A DNA stretch of 64,000 bases from contig NZ_JAJAVD010000004.1 of assembly GCF_020532705.1 (NCBI RefSeq), positions 124,001 to 188,000 on the forward strand, written 5' to 3'. Shown in pieces: positions 60,947-64,000 of the stretch (positions are counted from its first letter, which is position 1; the number at the start of each line of letters is the position of its first letter). The stretch comes from Methylobacillus caricis. Lineage in GTDB: Bacteria; Pseudomonadota; Gammaproteobacteria; Burkholderiales; Methylophilaceae. The translations under genes and the position numbers were made by a program. The notes beneath the pieces are model-generated. The model made no database searches and was not told where the DNA came from. It saw nothing but the letters and a program-made list of their open reading frames with translations.

Positions 60947-62304
60947 TATGGTTTCTCCGTTTCATCTTGCAGCAAGGCCACGACCCGCTCCATACGCATA
61001 AAGCGCGATCCTTTAATCAACACAGTGGTTGTTGCATCCAGCCATGGCTTGACCGCAGCAACCAGCTCATCCACAGAACCGTAATGGCCGGCACTATCAC
61101 CAAAGGCAAGTACCGTATTGCGACTGAGGTCACCCAATGCAAAAAGACGCTGGATGCCTGCCTGCCGTGCATAAGCACCCAGCTCCTGATGCAGTTGTTG
61201 TTCATCCGCGCCAAGCTCTCCCATGTCACCGATGATCAGGAGACGCCGACCGGCCTGCTGGCTCAATACATCTACTGCAGCATGCATTGAGGCCGGGTTG
61301 GCGTTGTAGGTGTCATCTATCAGCACGGCCGCATTAAGCCCGGTTTTGCGTTGCAAACGGCCATTGACCCCGGCAAAACCTGTGAGACCCGTACTGACTG
61401 ACAGTAGTGAAGCGCCCATGGAAAGTGCTACCGCAGTTGCAGCCAGAGCATTCCGTACATTGTGCAGGCCAGCCACAGGCAGGGTGACGGCGCTTGTGCC
61501 TTTAGGCGTATGAATAACCAGCTCGGAAATATCGGCCTTTAATTCGTATTGCGCATATACATCCGCAGTATCGTCCAGACCGAATGTCACGACTTGATGT
61601 TTGGCCGCCAAGGATTGCCAAAGGGAGGCATGGACATCATCAGCATTGATGACGGCAATGCCGCTATCTGCCAGGCCCTCGAAAATTTCACCCTTGGCGT
61701 GGGCAACGCCCTCTACAGACCCAAGCCCGCCGAGATGCGCAGAGGTTGCATTATTGATCAGCGCAACGTCCGGCTTGCCTATATTGGTGAGATAACTGAT
61801 CTCGCCAAAATGGTTCATGCCCATTTCAGTCACGGCGAAACGATGCTCGCCCCGCAGGCGCAAGAGGGTCAGCGGGAGGCCAAGATCATTGTTGAGGTTG
61901 CCCTGGGTAGCAAGCACCCTGTCATCTGCACCGGCCTCTACCCGCAATATGGCTGCCAGCATTTCCTTGACCGTGGTCTTGCCATTGCTGCCAGTAATCG
62001 CGGCCAGGGGAATCTTGAATTTGCTGCGCCAGCAGGCGGCAAGGTCACCCAGTGCCCGCCGGGTATCTTTCACCAGCAACGCTGGACGGGCAAGGGCTGA
62101 ATCGTCAGACACCATGACAGCTGCAGCCCCACCCTCCAGCACTTGGGAGACATAGTCATGCCCGTCAAACCTGTCACCATGCAAAGCGATAAACAATTGC
62201 TGCGGCTCAAGCTTACGGCTGTCGGTGCCCACGCTGCTAAATAACACATCATTACCCAATACCTGGCCTTTAGTAGCGATAGCAGCTTCAGACAAACGCA
62301 TCAT
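60946..62304 (-). CDS. murF: UDP-N-acetylmuramoyl-tripeptide-D-alanyl-D-alanine ligase
   Basis: Adds the D-Ala-D-Ala dipeptide to complete the pentapeptide. The start ATG at 62304 overlaps the murE stop as ATGA, with GGAGGT before it, and gives [13 protein letters not shown]. Conserved parts are [100 protein letters not shown], and [22 protein letters not shown]. Length 452. Confidence 0.97.
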   Translation of the reverse strand: MMRLSEAAIATKGQVLGNDVLFSSVGTDSRKLEPQQLFIALHGDRFDGHDYVSQVLEGGAAAVMVSDDSALARPALLVKDTRRALGDLAACWRSKFKIPLAAITGSNGKTTVKEMLAAILRVEAGADDRVLATQGNLNNDLGLPLTLLRLRGEHRFAVTEMGMNHFGEISYLTNIGKPDVALINNATSAHLGGLGSVEGVAHAKGEIFEGLADSGIAVINADDVHASLWQSLAAKHQVVTFGLDDTADVYAQYELKADISELVIHTPKGTSAVTLPVAGLHNVRNALAATAVALSMGASLLSVSTGLTGFAGVNGRLQRKTGLNAAVLIDDTYNANPASMHAAVDVLSQQAGRRLLIIGDMGELGADEQQLHQELGAYARQAGIQRLFALGDLSRNTVLAFGDSAGHYGSVDELVAAVKPWLDATTTVLIKGSRFMRMERVVALLQDETEKP

Positions 62305-63755
62305 GCCGCACCTCCGCGCTGCCATGCATTGAGCGCCTGTTGCGCAATTTGTGCATCATTGAAGGGATACTGACCCCCCTCGATCTCCTGGTAGTCCTCA
62401 TGCCCTTTGCCTGCCACCAGCACCACGTCACCTGCACGGGCAGTATTGATCGCTGCGGTAATAGCCAGAGCCCGGTCCGGCTCTATTTGATAAGCCCCTT
62501 TCAAGCCAGCCACCACTTCTGCAATAATCTGCGTCGGATCTTCATCGCGCGGATTATCGGAAGTCACAACAACCTCGTCTGCCAGGCTAGAAGCCACTTC
62601 CGCCATCAGTGGGCGCTTACCTTTGTCGCGATTTCCGCCACATCCGAAAACGCAAACCAGGCGGCCAGGGGCTTGCTCGCGCAGGGAGGCCAGCGCCTTC
62701 TCCAAGGCGTCTGGCGTGTGGGCATAATCAATCACCACCAGGGGTTGTTGTTTACCGCCCAGCTGTTGCATACGGCCGGGTGCGGCAATAATCTGCCCAA
62801 GCACATCCACAGCACGATTGAGCTCAACGCCTGAGACCAGCAGCGTGGCCAGTACCGCCAGCAGGTTATACGCATTGAAACGACCAAGCACTGCCGCCTC
62901 GACCGTAGCATTGCCGTAAGGCGTATTTACCTGCATTTGCAGGCCCGACTCATTGAAAGCAAGCTGGGTGCCGCGCACATCGCCGCTATCCAGGCCATAG
63001 GTCAATACATGCTTGCCTGTTTCAGCCAGTTCCACCGACAATTGACGACCAAAGGCATCGTCATGGTTAAGAATGGCGTGCCCCAAGTCTTCAAATGCAA
63101 ACAGCTTTTTCTTGGCATCGGCATAGGCATGCATGTCACCGTGATAGTCCAGATGGTCGCGCGTCAAATTGGTCAGCACGGCTACATCAAAATGCACTCC
63201 ATGCACGCGGCCTTGCTCGAGGCCATGCGACGATACTTCCATGGCAGCCGCCACAGCACCTTGGGCCAGATAGTCCGCCAGCATGCCATGCAGCAAAATG
63301 GGATCAGGTGTCGTATTGACAGCAGCAGACAACGCTCCAGGAAAACCATTGCCCAGGGTACCGATCACGGCGGTCTTGCGCTGCAATAAAGTGAACGCTT
63401 GTGCCAACCAGTGGGCACAAGAAGTTTTGCCATTGGTACCGGTGACACCTATCATCCATAGCTGCTGTGACGGACGACCATAAAACGCATCTGCAATATT
63501 GCCGGCCTGCTGGCGCAAACCACTCACGGGTTGATTTGGCAATGCCCATCGCGCATCCCAGTCGTATCCTTCACGTTCCCACAGCACAGCTGCTGCTCCT
63601 TGTGAGATAGCCTGGGCTATGAATTGACGACCATCAGCTTTTTCACCAGGGAATGCCAGGAACACGCTGCCCGGATGCACCTGGCGGCTATCGGCGGTGA
63701 TTGCGCTGAAATGACTGCGATCAAGTGTGATGTGCTCAAGACCCAGCAGACTCAT
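62301..63755 (-). CDS. murE: UDP-N-acetylmuramoyl-tripeptide synthetase (MurE)
   Basis: Adds the third amino acid, meso-diaminopimelate in Gram-negative bacteria, to UDP-MurNAc-L-Ala-D-Glu. The carbamylated-lysine and ATP region GVTGTNGKTSCAHWLAQA, AMEVSSHGLEQGRVHGVHFDVAVLTNLTRDHLDYH, VIDYAHTPDALEKALASLR, and SDNPRDEDPTQI are present; the last DNPRxE-type motif is the one that selects diaminopimelate. Length 484. Start overlaps the ftsI stop as ATGA. Confidence 0.97.
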   Translation of the reverse strand: MSLLGLEHITLDRSHFSAITADSRQVHPGSVFLAFPGEKADGRQFIAQAISQGAAAVLWEREGYDWDARWALPNQPVSGLRQQAGNIADAFYGRPSQQLWMIGVTGTNGKTSCAHWLAQAFTLLQRKTAVIGTLGNGFPGALSAAVNTTPDPILLHGMLADYLAQGAVAAAMEVSSHGLEQGRVHGVHFDVAVLTNLTRDHLDYHGDMHAYADAKKKLFAFEDLGHAILNHDDAFGRQLSVELAETGKHVLTYGLDSGDVRGTQLAFNESGLQMQVNTPYGNATVEAAVLGRFNAYNLLAVLATLLVSGVELNRAVDVLGQIIAAPGRMQQLGGKQQPLVVIDYAHTPDALEKALASLREQAPGRLVCVFGCGGNRDKGKRPLMAEVASSLADEVVVTSDNPRDEDPTQIIAEVVAGLKGAYQIEPDRALAITAAINTARAGDVVLVAGKGHEDYQEIEGGQYPFNDAQIAQQALNAWQRGGAA

Positions 63756-64000
63756 ACTACCTCCTTGATTTCAGGAATATCGTCTACCGGAATCACCACG
63801 TTATTGTTTGGCGCGTCCTGCGGAATGGCCAGCATGCGCAGGGCACCTGACATCACCTTGCTGAATACTGGCGCGGCCACCGTGCCGCCGTAATACTTGC
63901 CTGCACCCGGATCATCGATCATGACAGCAACAATCAAGCGAGGATTGGAAGCCGGTGCCAGGCCGACAAAAGACGATACATAATGATTGGCCTGATAACC
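63752..64000 (-). CDS. ftsI: Peptidoglycan transpeptidase FtsI, C-terminal part
   Basis: The last 82 codons of penicillin-binding protein 3; the gene continues past the right edge. It reads NHYVSSFVGLAPASNPRLIV, AVMIDDPGAGKYYGGTVAAPVFSKVMSGALRML, the end of the transpeptidase domain typical of FtsI, and terminates with an acidic tail. It makes septal cross-links with FtsW. The active-site serine motif lies outside the window. Confidence 0.95.
   Translation of the reverse strand, partial: GYQANHYVSSFVGLAPASNPRLIVAVMIDDPGAGKYYGGTVAAPVFSKVMSGALRMLAIPQDAPNNNVVIPVDDIPEIKEVV

Overview
The window is a chromosomal segment of a Gram-negative bacterium, almost entirely housekeeping genes packed densely on both strands. 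Gene content points to a betaproteobacterium, probably of the Methylophilaceae type. The reasons are the order tkt-gap-pgk-pyk-fba, a Calvin-type class II aldolase, fhs, the unlinked argA/argB/argJ arginine route, the rplU-rpmA-obgE-proB group, the pilD-coaE-zapD-yacG group and a complete dcw cell-wall/division cluster. The family assignment is an inference from gene content and order; no rRNA or tRNA gene is present to test it.

Layout. 1-4.9 kb: end of rpsT, then leftward purE-purK, proB, obgE, rpmA and rplU. 5-9 kb: rightward ispB, pilD, coaE, zapD, yacG. 9-16.7 kb: leftward chain of a small membrane protein, a MutT-ThiE fusion, a DUF815 ATPase, argJ, a DUF1289 protein, secA and an M23 peptidase. 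16.7-19.6 kb: rightward dciA-like gene, TauE/SafE permease and a two-gene ABC exporter. 19.6-24.6 kb: leftward ppa, DUF1232, purC, psiE-like, fba and pyk. 24.6-27.15 kb: an accessory island with an IS1595-like transposase scrap, a PEP-CTERM gene, a 15-bp inverted repeat, an orphan open stretch and a frameshifted GIY-YIG nuclease. 27.2-32.3 kb: leftward pgk, gap, tkt and a thioredoxin-fold gene. 32.3-35.6 kb: rightward rsmE, an argA with an HTH domain fused to its N-terminus, and a second PEP-CTERM gene behind Fur-like sites. 35.7-39.8 kb: fhs (leftward), then argB, a pyrimidine 5'-nucleotidase and slmA. 39.8-44 kb: a FecI/FecR/TonB-receptor surface-signalling set. 44-48.6 kb: cca, an NDUFA9-like reductase, slt and a small membrane protein. 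48.6-64 kb: lpxC, ftsZ, ftsA, ftsQ, ddl, murB, murC, murG, ftsW, murD, mraY, murF, murE and the end of ftsI, all leftward with many ATGA overlaps.

How the genes work together. The tkt, gap, pgk, pyk and fba products cover sugar-phosphate rearrangement and lower glycolysis, the part of metabolism that regenerates the formaldehyde acceptor in ribulose-monophosphate methylotrophs. argA, argB and argJ begin and recycle the acetylated arginine pathway. The dcw block makes lipid II and the divisome. FecI-FecR-receptor is a self-contained iron-siderophore sensing loop with a Fur-like site in front of it.

No large unknown multigene system is visible. The most unusual items are the HTH-ArgA fusion with a dyad in its own promoter region, a terminator-like hairpin in the tkt leader with no room for a promoter after it, a translationally coupled small ORF between ftsW and murG, the split glycolytic gene group with its decayed island, and a PEP-CTERM gene apparently under iron control.
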